A stretch of DNA of 64,000 nucleotides, taken from contig JAHNEJ010003545.1 in NCBI GenBank assembly GCA_022559845.1, positions 124,001 through 188,000 on the forward strand, in the 5' to 3' direction. Each line of letters opens with the position of its first letter. Positions within the stretch are counted from its first letter, which is position 1. This document shows positions 34,233-43,667 of this stretch, in pieces. Origin of the DNA: Amorphophallus konjac. Its lineage: Eukaryota > Streptophyta > Magnoliopsida > Alismatales > Araceae. Under the pieces are notes generated by a model. It saw only the letters and a program-made list of their open reading frames with translations. It was not told where the DNA came from and made no database searches. The translations under genes were made by a program, and so were the position numbers.

Positions 34233-37079
34233 TCAGAAGAAGAAATTGGTAGATGGAAAGAGGTGGATCCGGAGGGTCCGGAGGCAGAGGAGGAGAATCA
34301 TGATAGGAGGAATCCAGAGGCTCCGGAGGGATGACGAAAGAAGGGACGCGATGCCCTGGGAAAAAGTAGAGAAAAAGATGATGAAAAAGGAGGAAGAAAA
34401 TGAAGGATGTGATATCCCGGAGGAGCAGAAAGATGAATCGGAAGAAGGATGGAGGGTCCGGAGGTTCCGGAGGAAGAAAATGGAAAGGGGCGTTGTGCCC
34501 GAAGGAAAGGTATGAAGGATCCGGAGGTTTCGGAGGAATGAGAAGGGAAGGGACGCGATGCCCAAAGAAGAGGGAAATAGAATCCGGAGGATTCGGAGGA
34601 TTAAGATGGAAAGGGGCGCGATGCCCGAGGGGAAAGTCGGAGGTTCCGGAAGAAAGTGGAAAGGGGCGCGATGCCCGAGGGGAAAGTCCGGAGGTTCCGG
34701 AGGAAGCAAATGGAAAGGGGCGCGATGCCCGAGGGAAAAGTCCGGAGGTTCCGGAGGAATAGAATCAGAAAGGGCGAGATGCCCAAAGAGGAGGGATAAA
34801 ATTCCTGGAGGTTCCAGGGAGATAGCAGGAAAGGGGACGCGATGCCCCAAGGAGAGTGGACAAAAAGATGAATATGAATAAGATGGGAAATGCGGAATAT
34901 CCGGAGGTACCGGAAGGCGAGGAAGATACGGGTTTGGAAACCCGGGAAGCAGGAGGTGCAAATGTATGTAAAATGATGGATGTAATGAATGCAGTGAATA
35001 GAATGAATGCATGACAGAAGACGGAAAACAAGAAGAAGGTGAAGGGTGAGAAGGAGAGGTCCTCCTCTTTCCCCTGGGAGTGGCCCATGAAGGAAAAGTG
35101 ATTGAAATGGATATGGATGAAGTTGAATGAACAAGAGTGGAAGATATAGGGGACTGCCCCTTAAGACAATTGCCCCTCCACGACAGTGAACATGTACGAC
35201 CAATCGGCCCAATAAAGGAAGCTTCAATAAATGACAACCCCCTTGGAAAGTGAAGATCAATAAGGTGAGGGAGTCGTAGAGTTGGAACATGAAGCATCAC
35301 CATGCCCATTGATGGTGATGAATACGGAATGTTGAATAAAATGGGCATTCGCCCCTTGTAAATGAATTCGGAATTCGAAGGTTTGAACAAAGGGTGCCCT
35401 GCCCGGCCTTCAAACGGCGTCAACGCTTGGCATCTATTGAGCAACGGCGATGACTTGGCTTCTTCGACCATGCTTGGCACAATAACCCGGATTGGCATCC
35501 GGTAAATGAATTCTTGCATCTTGAATGGCACAGTCGTGGCCAAAGTCTTCTTGCCCGGCTCTTGCTTATCCTTGGCGTAAGTAGCTGCAGAAGCACGCCC
35601 CTTCCGAGTAACAAAGGGAGGTGAGGCGAAGGCGGAAGGCTCCGTGGATGGTGGAGTTATAATGGAAGGTGTTGGCAAATGGGTGAATAGGGGCGGAGGT
35701 TCAAACACGTCGAGTTTCTCCCCTTGCTCGGAAGCAGTCGGGATTGGCTCGGGTGCGAAAAGTGGTGGATCCTGCTCAGGACTAACCATGGGTAAAGGCG
35801 TAAGGCTATATGGTGGAGGAATAGGCAATGTGGGTTGAGGCGGTGGTAATGGTAGGTCATTTGGAGGAGGTTCAGTGGTAGGCTTGGCGTAGGCCGATGT
35901 GGAGGTTAATGACTTAATAGGTAGAGGTTTTATAATGGAAGGCTCAGCGGTGGCTAATGGTGTGAAGGTTGATGGTATAGTGGGTGTAGGTGTAGTTGGT
36001 GGAGGGTTAATGGAAAAGGGGGACTCAAAATGTGCCGGTGTGGGTGATTGAAGTATCGACCCATCATCGTAACACCAGTTAGTCTCATAAATGGGGGTTG
36101 GATCGGGGACGGTGGCTTCGTCCTGAGCAGGGGGTTCATCAAATGATAGTGGGGGGAGCGGGAAATTAAGGAAACTCAAAAGGGGTGCCTGCGGAGCTTC
36201 ATCATCATATACCGGCTCGTATTCTTCAATTGTCGGTTCTTGCTCGCTTGGAATATCAACGCCGTAGTCGTCCATCCTATCCTTCCATTCTCTCTCCATC
36301 TTTGTAATCTCATCCAAAGCGGCATGGAGAGGATTGACTGGAGTAGGAGGAGCCGTGACCCTCTTTATTTGTTCCTCCATCGAAATAATCTTATCGAGGA
36401 GAGTTTGCTGGAGGGGTGTGACTTGAACAATCGAGGGTTGGCAGGGCCTTGAAGGAGGAGGGGCCGCATAAAAAGGCCGTGGAGGGGAGTTGACGGGATG
36501 ACCCGTAAAAGAACCCGAACGGGCCGGGTTGCAAGGAGTAAATGGGCCTTGGGGCCGTGAGGGAGGAGGAATAGAAGGAGGCGGGTGTCGGACCACCCGA
36601 GGAGGAGTGTAAATAGGAGGAGATGGGTAATGGGCTACCCGATTAGAGGAAGGAGGTGGTGGGTGATGGGCCACCCGTATAGGAATAGAAGAAGGAGGAG
36701 ATGCAGGAGATGCGCCCTCAACGGCTGCCTTAAGGGCTTGGATCTGTTGAGGGGTGAGATGATCTAATGCATGCAAGATTTGGGAGACCTTCTCATCATT
36801 GGGAGGAGACGGTCCCGTTGGAATAGTGGCTCGTGATTGAAGAGGGGGACCATAAGAATGGACACTGCCCATGGGTCGGGCATGACCATGAGAATAAGGA
36901 CGTGGTCCCTTGAAAGAATGGTGAGAATGCTGATTAACATGTTGAAATTGAGGATATGAAGTGCTAGGTTGTGCATCCTCATGAATTGAATTGAACATGT
37001 TTCTATCATGGTAAGCCATTATATAATCAAAATTCTCAATAATTATGCAAATAAGCACACAAGTTGGAATGATTACCAT
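34233..37079 (-). CDS. Element D Gag-like proline-rich protein, uninterrupted
   Basis: 948 codons without a stop. ATG at 37079, or more likely 37019 (MAYHDRNMFNSIHED), which aligns with MASYGYSYDDMDEN of the C gag. The N-terminal part keeps Gag-type segments (ILHALDHLTPQQIQALKAAV, LLDKIISMEEQIKRVT) and then becomes Pro-rich and acidic. The capsid core and Cys/His motif seen in C are missing. The last 300 or so codons run over a GC-rich minisatellite and may not be true coding sequence. Its role is unknown; binding its own RNA or a partner Gag is a guess. Confidence 0.6.
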   Translation of the reverse strand: MVIIPTCVLICIIIENFDYIMAYHDRNMFNSIHEDAQPSTSYPQFQHVNQHSHHSFKGPRPYSHGHARPMGSVHSYGPPLQSRATIPTGPSPPNDEKVSQILHALDHLTPQQIQALKAAVEGASPASPPSSIPIRVAHHPPPPSSNRVAHYPSPPIYTPPRVVRHPPPSIPPPSRPQGPFTPCNPARSGSFTGHPVNSPPRPFYAAPPPSRPCQPSIVQVTPLQQTLLDKIISMEEQIKRVTAPPTPVNPLHAALDEITKMEREWKDRMDDYGVDIPSEQEPTIEEYEPVYDDEAPQAPLLSFLNFPLPPLSFDEPPAQDEATVPDPTPIYETNWCYDDGSILQSPTPAHFESPFSINPPPTTPTPTIPSTFTPLATAEPSIIKPLPIKSLTSTSAYAKPTTEPPPNDLPLPPPQPTLPIPPPYSLTPLPMVSPEQDPPLFAPEPIPTASEQGEKLDVFEPPPLFTHLPTPSIITPPSTEPSAFASPPFVTRKGRASAATYAKDKQEPGKKTLATTVPFKMQEFIYRMPIRVIVPSMVEEAKSSPLLNRCQALTPFEGRAGHPLFKPSNSEFIYKGRMPILFNIPYSSPSMGMVMLHVPTLRLPHLIDLHFPRGLSFIEASFIGPIGRTCSLSWRGNCLKGQSPISSTLVHSTSSISISITFPSWATPRGKRRTSPSHPSPSSCFPSSVMHSFYSLHSLHPSFYIHLHLLLPGFPNPYLPRLPVPPDIPHFPSYSYSSFCPLSLGHRVPFPAISLEPPGILSLLFGHLALSDSIPPEPPDFSLGHRAPFHLLPPEPPDFPLGHRAPFHFLPEPPTFPSGIAPLSILILRILRILFPSSLGIASLPFSFLRNLRILHTFPSGTTPLSIFFLRNLRTLHPSSDSSFCSSGISHPSFSSSFFIIFFSTFSQGIASLLSSSLRSLWIPPIMILLLCLRTLRIHLFPSTNFFF
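34440..34840. repeat. GC-rich minisatellite at the 3' end of the element D reading frame
   Basis: About seven units of 50-70 bp built from GGAAAGGGGCGCGATGCCC and TCCGGAGGTTCCGGAGGA. On the minus strand it would encode repeats such as FPLGHRAPFHFLPEPP. Confidence 0.85.
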
Positions 37080-37236
37080 GATTTTGATTTGTTTGAACCT
37101 TGGTGAATTGATGATTTTATCAAAGTTTTGAATGATTCACACAAGGGGGGAAAACCTAGTTTCAATATGATTTGAACTTCAATGCCAACTAGGGATCCTC
37201 TCTCACCGTAGGCCAACTAACTCGGGACTTCAAAAG

Positions 37237-37394
37237 GGTACAACCTGCCCGGCGTCCGTGAGGGAATCCACGGGTGCGGGGACTTACGGAGGCTTGAAAA
37301 AGGGATTTCCGGTCCAAAGAGACGGAATGCTCAATGGAGGGTCGTCCCGATTCCAAGGGGGTGTGTGGATCCTAATGAGGAGAGAGGAGGTCTC
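37237..37394 (-). promoter_or_regulatory. Shared leader block of element D
   Basis: The reverse complement reads GAGACCTCCTCTCT, TGGACCGGAAAT, CCTCCGTAA, GGATTCCC and AGGTTGTACC in order, close to the block of C. Confidence 0.65.
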
Positions 37395-37491
37395 CCAACC
37401 CAAATGCAAATATGTGTAAATGCAACAGATGTATAGCAGAATATAAAATATGAAGAAATAAAAGGGGAAGCACGGCGAAAACACAGGAAGA

Positions 37492-37900
37492 AGACGCCCT
37501 GGGGCAGGGCGCTACTAATCAAAAAGACGCCCTGGGGCAGGGCGTGAAACACTGTGGGGGGCCCACAGGCAAGGTAAAACGCGCCCTGGATCAAGGCGCT
37601 AAAACTAAAAGAAACGCCTCTGGCGAGGACGTTAAAATTCAATAGATGCCAACCAAGTCAAAGAAACGCCCTGGGGTGAGGCGTTACAAAGGAAAGGACG
37701 CCCTTGGGGTAGGGCGTCAAATTATAAAACGCACCCTGATGTGGGGCGCTACGCAACAAAGAAACGCCCTGCTCTAGGGCGTTAATTCTCAGTGTAGGAG
37801 ATATGAATAAAAACGCCCTGTCAGAAGGCGTTACTCATGAAAGAGACGCCCTTGGAGGAGGGCGTTAAACGAAAACACGCCTCTGACAGGGGCGTGAATT
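37492..37900. repeat. ACGCC/GGCGT hairpin modules in element D leader
   Basis: Eleven modules, the best conserved in the window. ACGCCCTGGGGCAGGGCGT pairs over eight bases and ACGCCCTGCTCTAGGGCGT over seven. Confidence 0.8.
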
Positions 37901-38073
37901 AGCTTCCTTCAGAAACTCCTTCACGGCCAGAAATGACAGAAGCACTCACAGCAGCAGGGCAATCAACAGATTAAAAGAATCATGCTCATCAAAATTTTAA
38001 ATAAGTGGAAATTTTAAAACAAATCTATTCAATTGACAAATCACTTAGGGGAGAGTGCAAAGCACAATGGAGG

Positions 38074-38138
38074 GTGCCCAAGGGGCACAAAGGAAAGGGT
38101 ACCGAGGGTATCAATGGGAAAGGGCACATGTGGGTGCC
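38074..38138 (-). repeat. PBS-proximal hairpins in element D leader
   Basis: Plus-strand view: GTGCCC-AAG-GGGCAC at 38074-38088, GGTACC-GAG-GGTATC at 38098-38112, and GGGCAC...GGTGCC at 38122-38138. Stem types match element C although the loops differ. Confidence 0.65.
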
Positions 38139-38174
38139 AAAGGGAAAGGGGTAATCAAAATAAAAACAAGAAAG

Positions 38175-38193
38175 GGTCCCACCGTGATCGCCA
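38175..38193 (-). other. Element D primer binding site
   Basis: The reverse complement is TGGCGATCACGGTGGGACC, identical to element C, three bases inside the LTR boundary at 38197. Confidence 0.75.
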
Positions 38194-39258
38194 ATTTGTA
38201 GATTTGGATTAAAATCCACACTTAGGAATAAAAATAATAATGAATATGAATATAGCACAAGGAATAGCACGATGTGCTAATGGGGAAAGAATGTGATCGC
38301 CAGAGACGCGAGGGTCTCAAAGAGGAGATAATATGGGGAGATGATCGCAAAATACCTCAAAACGCGGGATGATGTGAGTGCTCCTTTTCTCTTCAAAATC
38401 GGCCGGCCGATGAAGAGAGTCTTTCAACTTTGGTTACCCTTGCAAAACAAAGACAACAACACCAAAAGATATGGATTAGAAATAATGTGTGTGTAGCATC
38501 AAGTTCATAATAGAAAGGTGAGCATGATAACATATGAAATACACACCTTAAGGGTGTTGGCCCTTAAACCCCTATGCAAAAGGTGTATGGGAGATATGAT
38601 GAATGAATGATGATGCAAAGATGATATAATAAAAAAAAAAATAAAATAAGAGCGCAAGAGTGCACTAAGGGGAGATCCTCAACGTAGTTGAGTGAGAAAC
38701 ATTAATAAGAGAGGGTCATGCATACATACGTGAACTGATGATAACAATAAAATAAAAAAATAAAATAATAAAAGATAAAAGAGGAGCCTGTGCTTCGGCT
38801 TGAGTATGCAAGGGGGAGAAGCTTCGAAAGATGATGCTTGAGCGTATAAGTCTCTCCTTTAGCCAGCAGCAGCAGCTTCCTGTAAAGCAAAAGAAGAGAA
38901 AATAGAGGGGGAAGAAGAGAACGTCGGAGAGGAAGAAGAAGACAGGAGGCAGAAGAAGAAGAATAAGGGGAGAAGAAGATAGAAGAAGAAGAAGAGAAAT
39001 AGGAACAGAGAAGAAAAAGACAGAAGAAAAAACAAAAGGAAAATCCCGGGGAAGAAGCCTCCTGCGTCCAACCTATCAACAGAGCTCGGAAGCTCTATTA
39101 ATAAGATAGAAAAGAGATAAGAAGGAAAGAGTCCAAAGGAGGAAGAGATAAGAACGGGCAAGAGCCCAAATAGGGGAGGATTAAGCTGGGCAAGAGCCCA
39201 AACAAAGCAGGGACTCTCTGGGGGAAAGGTTGCGTTTGTTCTGAACACAAAAATGAAA

Positions 39259-39863
39259 CACGACCTTGACAAAGGCGTCAATTCAAGAATTGACGACCTG
39301 CCAAAGGGCGTCTTTTAAAAACACGACTTAGATTAGGGCGTTAATTCAAAAATCAAATTTTAGAATTTATTTGAAAATTGTGAAACACGTCTGAGTCAAA
39401 GGCGTTAATTAAAACGCGCCTTAACCAAGGACGTTAATTCAAAATATTCAAAATAGGGCCATTTTTTATTTCTCAATATTATTTTCTCATTTTTTAGGTG
39501 GAGGTGCATCTCGTCGCCCTGATTCCAACGACTATTTTTGTGAATTTTTCTGACACCCGGAAGGCCACCAAATCACCTCTCAAAGGGGTTAAAAAAATAA
39601 TAATAAAATAATCAATTTGAAAACACGTGAGGGCGTGTTTTCAAATTGAGACGTACGTCGTGAATTCATTTTCTTTTGATTTTTTATTCAAAATAACGCC
39701 TTAGGCAAAGTCGTTAATTGTCGAAAAATTCCGAAAAATTCCCAGAAAAATCCAAAAAAATAGAAATTTGAAAGAATGGACGCCCTTCACTGTAGTCGTT
39801 AATTTTTTAAGAAACGCCCAATCCTAAGTCGTTATTTAAAAGACGCCCCAAGTCAAGTCGTTA
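39259..39863. repeat. ACGCC/GGCGT hairpin modules in element D 5' LTR
   Basis: The same ten-module array as in the other LTR, except that the module near 39620 was rebuilt by an inverted duplication. Confidence 0.75.
39613..39648. repeat. Perfect 15-bp inverted repeat unique to one LTR of D
   Basis: CAATTTGAAAACACG, loop TGAGGG, CGTGTTTTCAAATTG. The other LTR (near 30959) has a single forward copy continuing into CCCTCACGTACG. Confidence 0.92.
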
Positions 39864-40085
39864 TTTCTGAAAAATACATAAAAATAGAGAAAAATGCCCA
39901 AAAAATCTAGAAAAATCCAAAAAAATAGGGGAAAATAGGAAAAAATAAGAAAAGGGTGAAAAAAGGGAGAAATCCAAGAAAAGTGAGAAAAACCACTCAA
40001 ATAGAACTAATTTGAGGGTCAAATTGGGGCATTACAAGGTAATATGAGATGTACTCATAGTAACGTCAATTTTGGCGTGTCTACA

Positions 40086-41567
40086 CCGGGGTCTCTGCCT
40101 CGCATCGCCCAATCCCATAGCTGTGGTGAGGTCGGTACGGAAGACGGTCCTGCACTCGCTAGGTGTCTCGTAAACCATCTCTAACCCTAGCAGTCTCTAG
40201 GTAAGCTCAGTGTAGTCAGGGTAGGTGAACCCGCTCACAGCCTCCCCGTCTACCCTCAGCCCGGTAATCCTAGCCACATCCTCTAGGGTGGGGATCATAT
40301 GACCCCATGGCATCAGGAATGACCGGCTAGTCCTATCCCATCTCTCTCTCAAAACCTGGATCAGTGCTAGGTCTGGCCTAACTGGCTCTATGCTGAGGAA
40401 AGCCCCGAACCCCATAGCATCTACCCTAGCTCTCTGAAACTTTGGGAGACCATAATATGCTGCCCGGACCTGGACCCAGGAAATGTGTGTCCTCATCAAT
40501 CCCTGCATGCATAAAAAAGAATTTTTGCTTAATTGTTTAAATTTCATGTGAAAATTCATTTAACTGCATGTTTGCTGTTTGATTTAATTAACGACCAACC
40601 TTGGGTCGTGGCTTGCTTGATTAACGCCCCTGAGGGTGGCGTTATTTCTAAATGGGTGCTTGGTGGTTCTCTATGTTTATTGAATTAACGACCCAGCCTG
40701 GGTCGTTGGTTATCTAGAAGATGCCCCTATGGGAGGCGTTGGTTTGGAACCTGTTCTGGGAATGTTTGAATTAACGACCACCCCTGTGTCGTCACCTAAT
40801 GAATTAACGCCCCGATGGGGGGCGCTGTTTTCCCAGGGTTTTAAAAAATGAATGAAACAGCGTGCGAGATAATCAGGGCAGACATATTGAAAAATAAATT
40901 ACTGAAAAAAATAAAAAGCATGGAAATTACCAGCCTGATTATAAACATGATAATTCAAATTAACGACATGCTACAGGGCGTGTTCTCATGTGATTAATTA
41001 TTTTTCAAAATAAAAAAAATAAAAAGATAAATTGACGACCCTAGGTCTGGGCGTCTCTTCTTTAATTCATGACACCCCTGGGGGCGTCCCTTTTCTGAGT
41101 AACTGATTTTTCCCCACCGAGAGCTATGGAAAATGGAAATAAAATTTAAAAAAAAATGGAAATAAGGGTTGGGGGCCTACCTTTTGTCGTCTAGGTCCAG
41201 CCAAGTCCCCACGGAGGGGTTTTCGGGGTTGCCGTGGCCGTCGGAGTTGGCCGCGGAGAGGAACGACTGCCACCGGTGGTTCTTCATCTCCTTCCTCTCC
41301 TTCCTCGTCTTCTCCTTCTTCGTCTTCGTCTTCTCCTCCTTCTTCGTCCTCTCCATCTTCATCATCTTCTTCGTCTTCTTCATCTCCTTCTCGTCCTTCT
41401 TCGGCCTCATCGTCTCCACCGTGTCCCTTGTCACCGTGCTGCGCCGCCGGTGCTTCCTCGGCCGCCGCGGGAGGGAGCTCCTCTACCGCCTGTGCTTCGT
41501 GCTCGCCTTCCAGGTCCACCACCTCCGGGGCAGACACCCTCTACCTCTTGTGTCCACCACCGGCCAT
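40086..41567 (-). pseudogene. PMD1: antisense PMD gene in element C, exon 1 and first part of exon 2
   Basis: Exon 1 is 41567-41181 (129 codons from ATG in a good CTAGCCATGG context). It encodes MAGGGHKR, an in-frame TAG, then a strongly acidic tract and a basic RQPRKPLRG segment. Intron 1 (41180-40503) has GTAGGC...GCAG ends and carries nine hairpin modules. Exon 2 (40502-40086, continuing at 29540 after element D) has the PMD core: VRPDLALIQVLRERWDR, then TRSFLMPWGHMIPTLEDVAR. A TAG lies at 40196-40198. GC content is well above that of the neighbouring retroelement sequence. In plants PMD proteins occur both as host genes (MAIN/MAIL) and in transposons. Confidence 0.8.
40588..41088. repeat. 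ACGCC/GGCGT hairpin modules inside PMD1 intron 1
   Basis: Nine modules, including perfect pairs such as ACGACCCAGCCTGGGTCGT. They have the flank orientation of element C. Confidence 0.75.
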
Positions 41568-42257
41568 GGCTAGGGGATGAGAGAATGAGAGGGAGAATGG
41601 GAGAGAGTTTTTGGGGGTTTTGCGGTTAGGGTTGCAGAGAGAAGAGGGAAAGAGGAAAAAATGGACGGAGGAAGAAGAAGAAAGAAGGGGGGAAAGTGTT
41701 TTAGTATTCGAAAAGAATTAACGCATGAGAGGAAGGCGTGTCTTGTTAAAGGGATGACTAGGACACAGGGCGTTACTTCAAGATTTGGCGACGAGCTTTA
41801 AGGCCTGATTTCTTTTCGCATGGGGAAGGACAACCGTAGTCAGTTGCATTCAATGGGAATTGATTGACGTGATTGGAATAATCATTGCTATTTTTGATTA
41901 ACGACTTTGATGCAGGCATTATTTACATGAGAAGTGGCTTATCTAAAGGCGTTATTCTCGGATATTTAACGAATACTTTTTGGAATTTGAATCAAATTAA
42001 CGCCTTGTCCTAAAGCGTGATTCTATTAACGCCATTGCTGAAGTCGTCAATTATGGGAATTAATGTTTTGATTTTTAGAGAAAAGATCAATGAGAGACGA
42101 CAAGTTCTGAGACGTTATTTGTGGAATTAACGTCATTCTCTGAGTCGTTATTCAGAACAGAAACACGGATTTTTGAAAGAATTCATCAGAAACAACGTAA
42201 TATGGCTCGATCAGAATGTTATCCTTGTTTATTATTGATGAAAAGATTACAATGCAT
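41568..42257. other. Spacer between PMD1 and PMD2 with PMD1 5' region and hairpin modules
   Basis: On the minus strand the 41568-41660 part is CT-rich and has an AACCCTAACC telo-box-like motif before the PMD1 ATG, as in many plant 5' leaders. Eight or nine ACGCC/GGCGT modules cover 41718-42149. Confidence 0.6.
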
Positions 42258-43667
42258 CTAATGAGCCATTTTGGGCCTTAAGCTTCTTAAATCTATTACA
42301 TATGATTTCCACTGATCCCTGTCTTCTTCTAAGTTATCCACGGGATGATGAGTTTTGCAGATTTTCCACAATGCTTGGATTGTTGTGCTTTCTTCTCCAT
42401 CTTCATTGCAGCTGATGTCCCTTGTCTTCATAGGAGGGAGATGAGACAAATCATCGAATAGTCGTCGTGGAAGCCCGAGTTGAGGAAGGCACCTATGAGA
42501 GTTGTATAACACGAATTCCGTGGCGCCTATTAGACGAAGATCCGTCCCAGGAGAGAATCATGCGCGGAGTTGTTGAAATTTGAGTAATCCTGGGGCGCAT
42601 GTGAAGAGGTTCTTAGGCATTACTTTGAGATGCTCCCTCCATTCCACCCTTTTCTTGATTTGAGGAATCCGGTTCACCACTCTATTGCTCAACCCCAATA
42701 AGCCGGTCATGTAAGAAAGAGGGCTTTTTGAGAATATCCTTGATGGTTGTTGGGCCTCCTCACATGGATCGAACTTGAAGTGGAGATCTACCCAACTAGA
42801 AAGCGCAAGCATGTATCCATAAATTGGTCTCCCCATCGATGCCGAAGTGAGCCCACTATATAGAAAGGCTAATATCGCCGGTCCCACTCTCTCTCCTTCC
42901 CAAAGGCTAGCTATAGCACTCAATTGGGACTCTTCTAAGACATCTTCTGTGGAGGGGAACAAGATTGCTCCCGCCAAGCACACAACAAGGGCTTTTGCTA
43001 CCCGTTCTATTTCATCATCCTCTTTGGCTTGGTCGGACCTTTTGTAGACCCATGAGGCAAGCTTTAAAAGGTTAATTCCTTTGGTAGCTTTGATCTGGCT
43101 CACTAAGTTGGGGCTAGGAATCAAGCTTGTTAGCAATTCATGAGAAGAGATTTGCCTTGGCATGATGGCCATCTTTTCCTCATCCCCTTGTTTCATTTTC
43201 TTTAAGCCCAAAATCATCTCTAACTCTTCTAATAGAATGGTGGCTTCAAAAGTAGAGAAGAGGAAGGTGTGAGTAGAAGGATGCCATATCTCAACAAGAG
43301 CTCCTATAGCTGCCCAATCTAGGTGAATTTGGTCATAATGTTTGGCATGGGTAACTAAACCTAGGAGATGCCATCTGGATAGGAAAACCCTCATGTCTGA
43401 ACTGAATTTGGAGAGCAAAAGGGGAAGCCATGCATTTTTGGTGAATCTCCTAGCCCCTGGAATGTTTGGATAATCCTGAGAAAAGAAAAGAAAAGAAAGC
43501 ACAGAGGATAAAAGAGATGAGCAGTGGAAGGTAAAAGAGAAGAAACAGAAAAATGAACAACTCAAGCCTTAACATACCTGGTTCAGAACGATCCTGATGC
43601 TAATATGTCCATTAATTTCTGAGAGCCTAGGAGTGGAGGTCTTCGGTTTCTTGATAGCTCTCTCCAT
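42258..43667 (-). pseudogene. PMD2: second antisense PMD-like gene in element C
   Basis: Exon 1 is 43667-43578 (MERAIKKPKTSTPRLSEING..., 30 codons). A 102-bp intron at 43577-43476 has GTATGT...TCTCAG ends. Exon 2 is 43475-42258. Without stops the product is 435 residues. PMD-like segments are FLSRWHLLGLVTHAKHYDQI, LVEIWHPSTHTFLF with EELEMILGL, and FVLYNSHRCLPQLGLPRRLF near the end. One TGA (CGA to TGA type) lies at 42558-42560; the frame is otherwise open. It is too different from PMD1 to be a recent duplicate. Function in the element is unknown. Confidence 0.75.

Larger units (their letters stand above)
37080..38174 (-). other. Element D leader between PBS and reading frame
   Basis: Read on the minus strand it keeps the order seen in C: PBS, stem-loop repeats (38138-38074), ACGCC/GGCGT array (37900-37492), shared leader block (37394-37237), then the Gag-like frame. 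Confidence 0.75.
29541..40085 (-). mobile_element. Element D: young non-autonomous relative of C, nested in PMD1 exon 2
   Basis: It is 10,545 bp with LTRs of 1,871 and 1,889 bp and CCGGG target duplication. Read on the minus strand: 5' LTR (40085-38197), PBS identical to that of C, leader, one long Gag-like frame, 3' region homologous to C, PPT (CCAAGGCGGGGCAGC, as in C), 3' LTR (31411-29541). No protease, RT, RNase H or integrase motif was found. The LTRs differ by about six substitutions plus one 18-bp rearrangement, so insertion was recent. It needs a Tat/Ogre partner in trans. Confidence 0.93.
38197..40085 (-). repeat. Element D 5' LTR
   Basis: 1,889 bp, nearly identical to 29541-31411. 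The 18-bp excess is explained by a local inverted duplication at 39613-39648. Hairpin modules lie at 39259-39863. Confidence 0.93.

Noticed and set aside
41169..41629. Plus-strand frames opposite PMD1 exon 1
   Set aside because: They mirror the acidic GAA/GAG repeats of the minus-strand exon, where the splice-consistent gene model lies.
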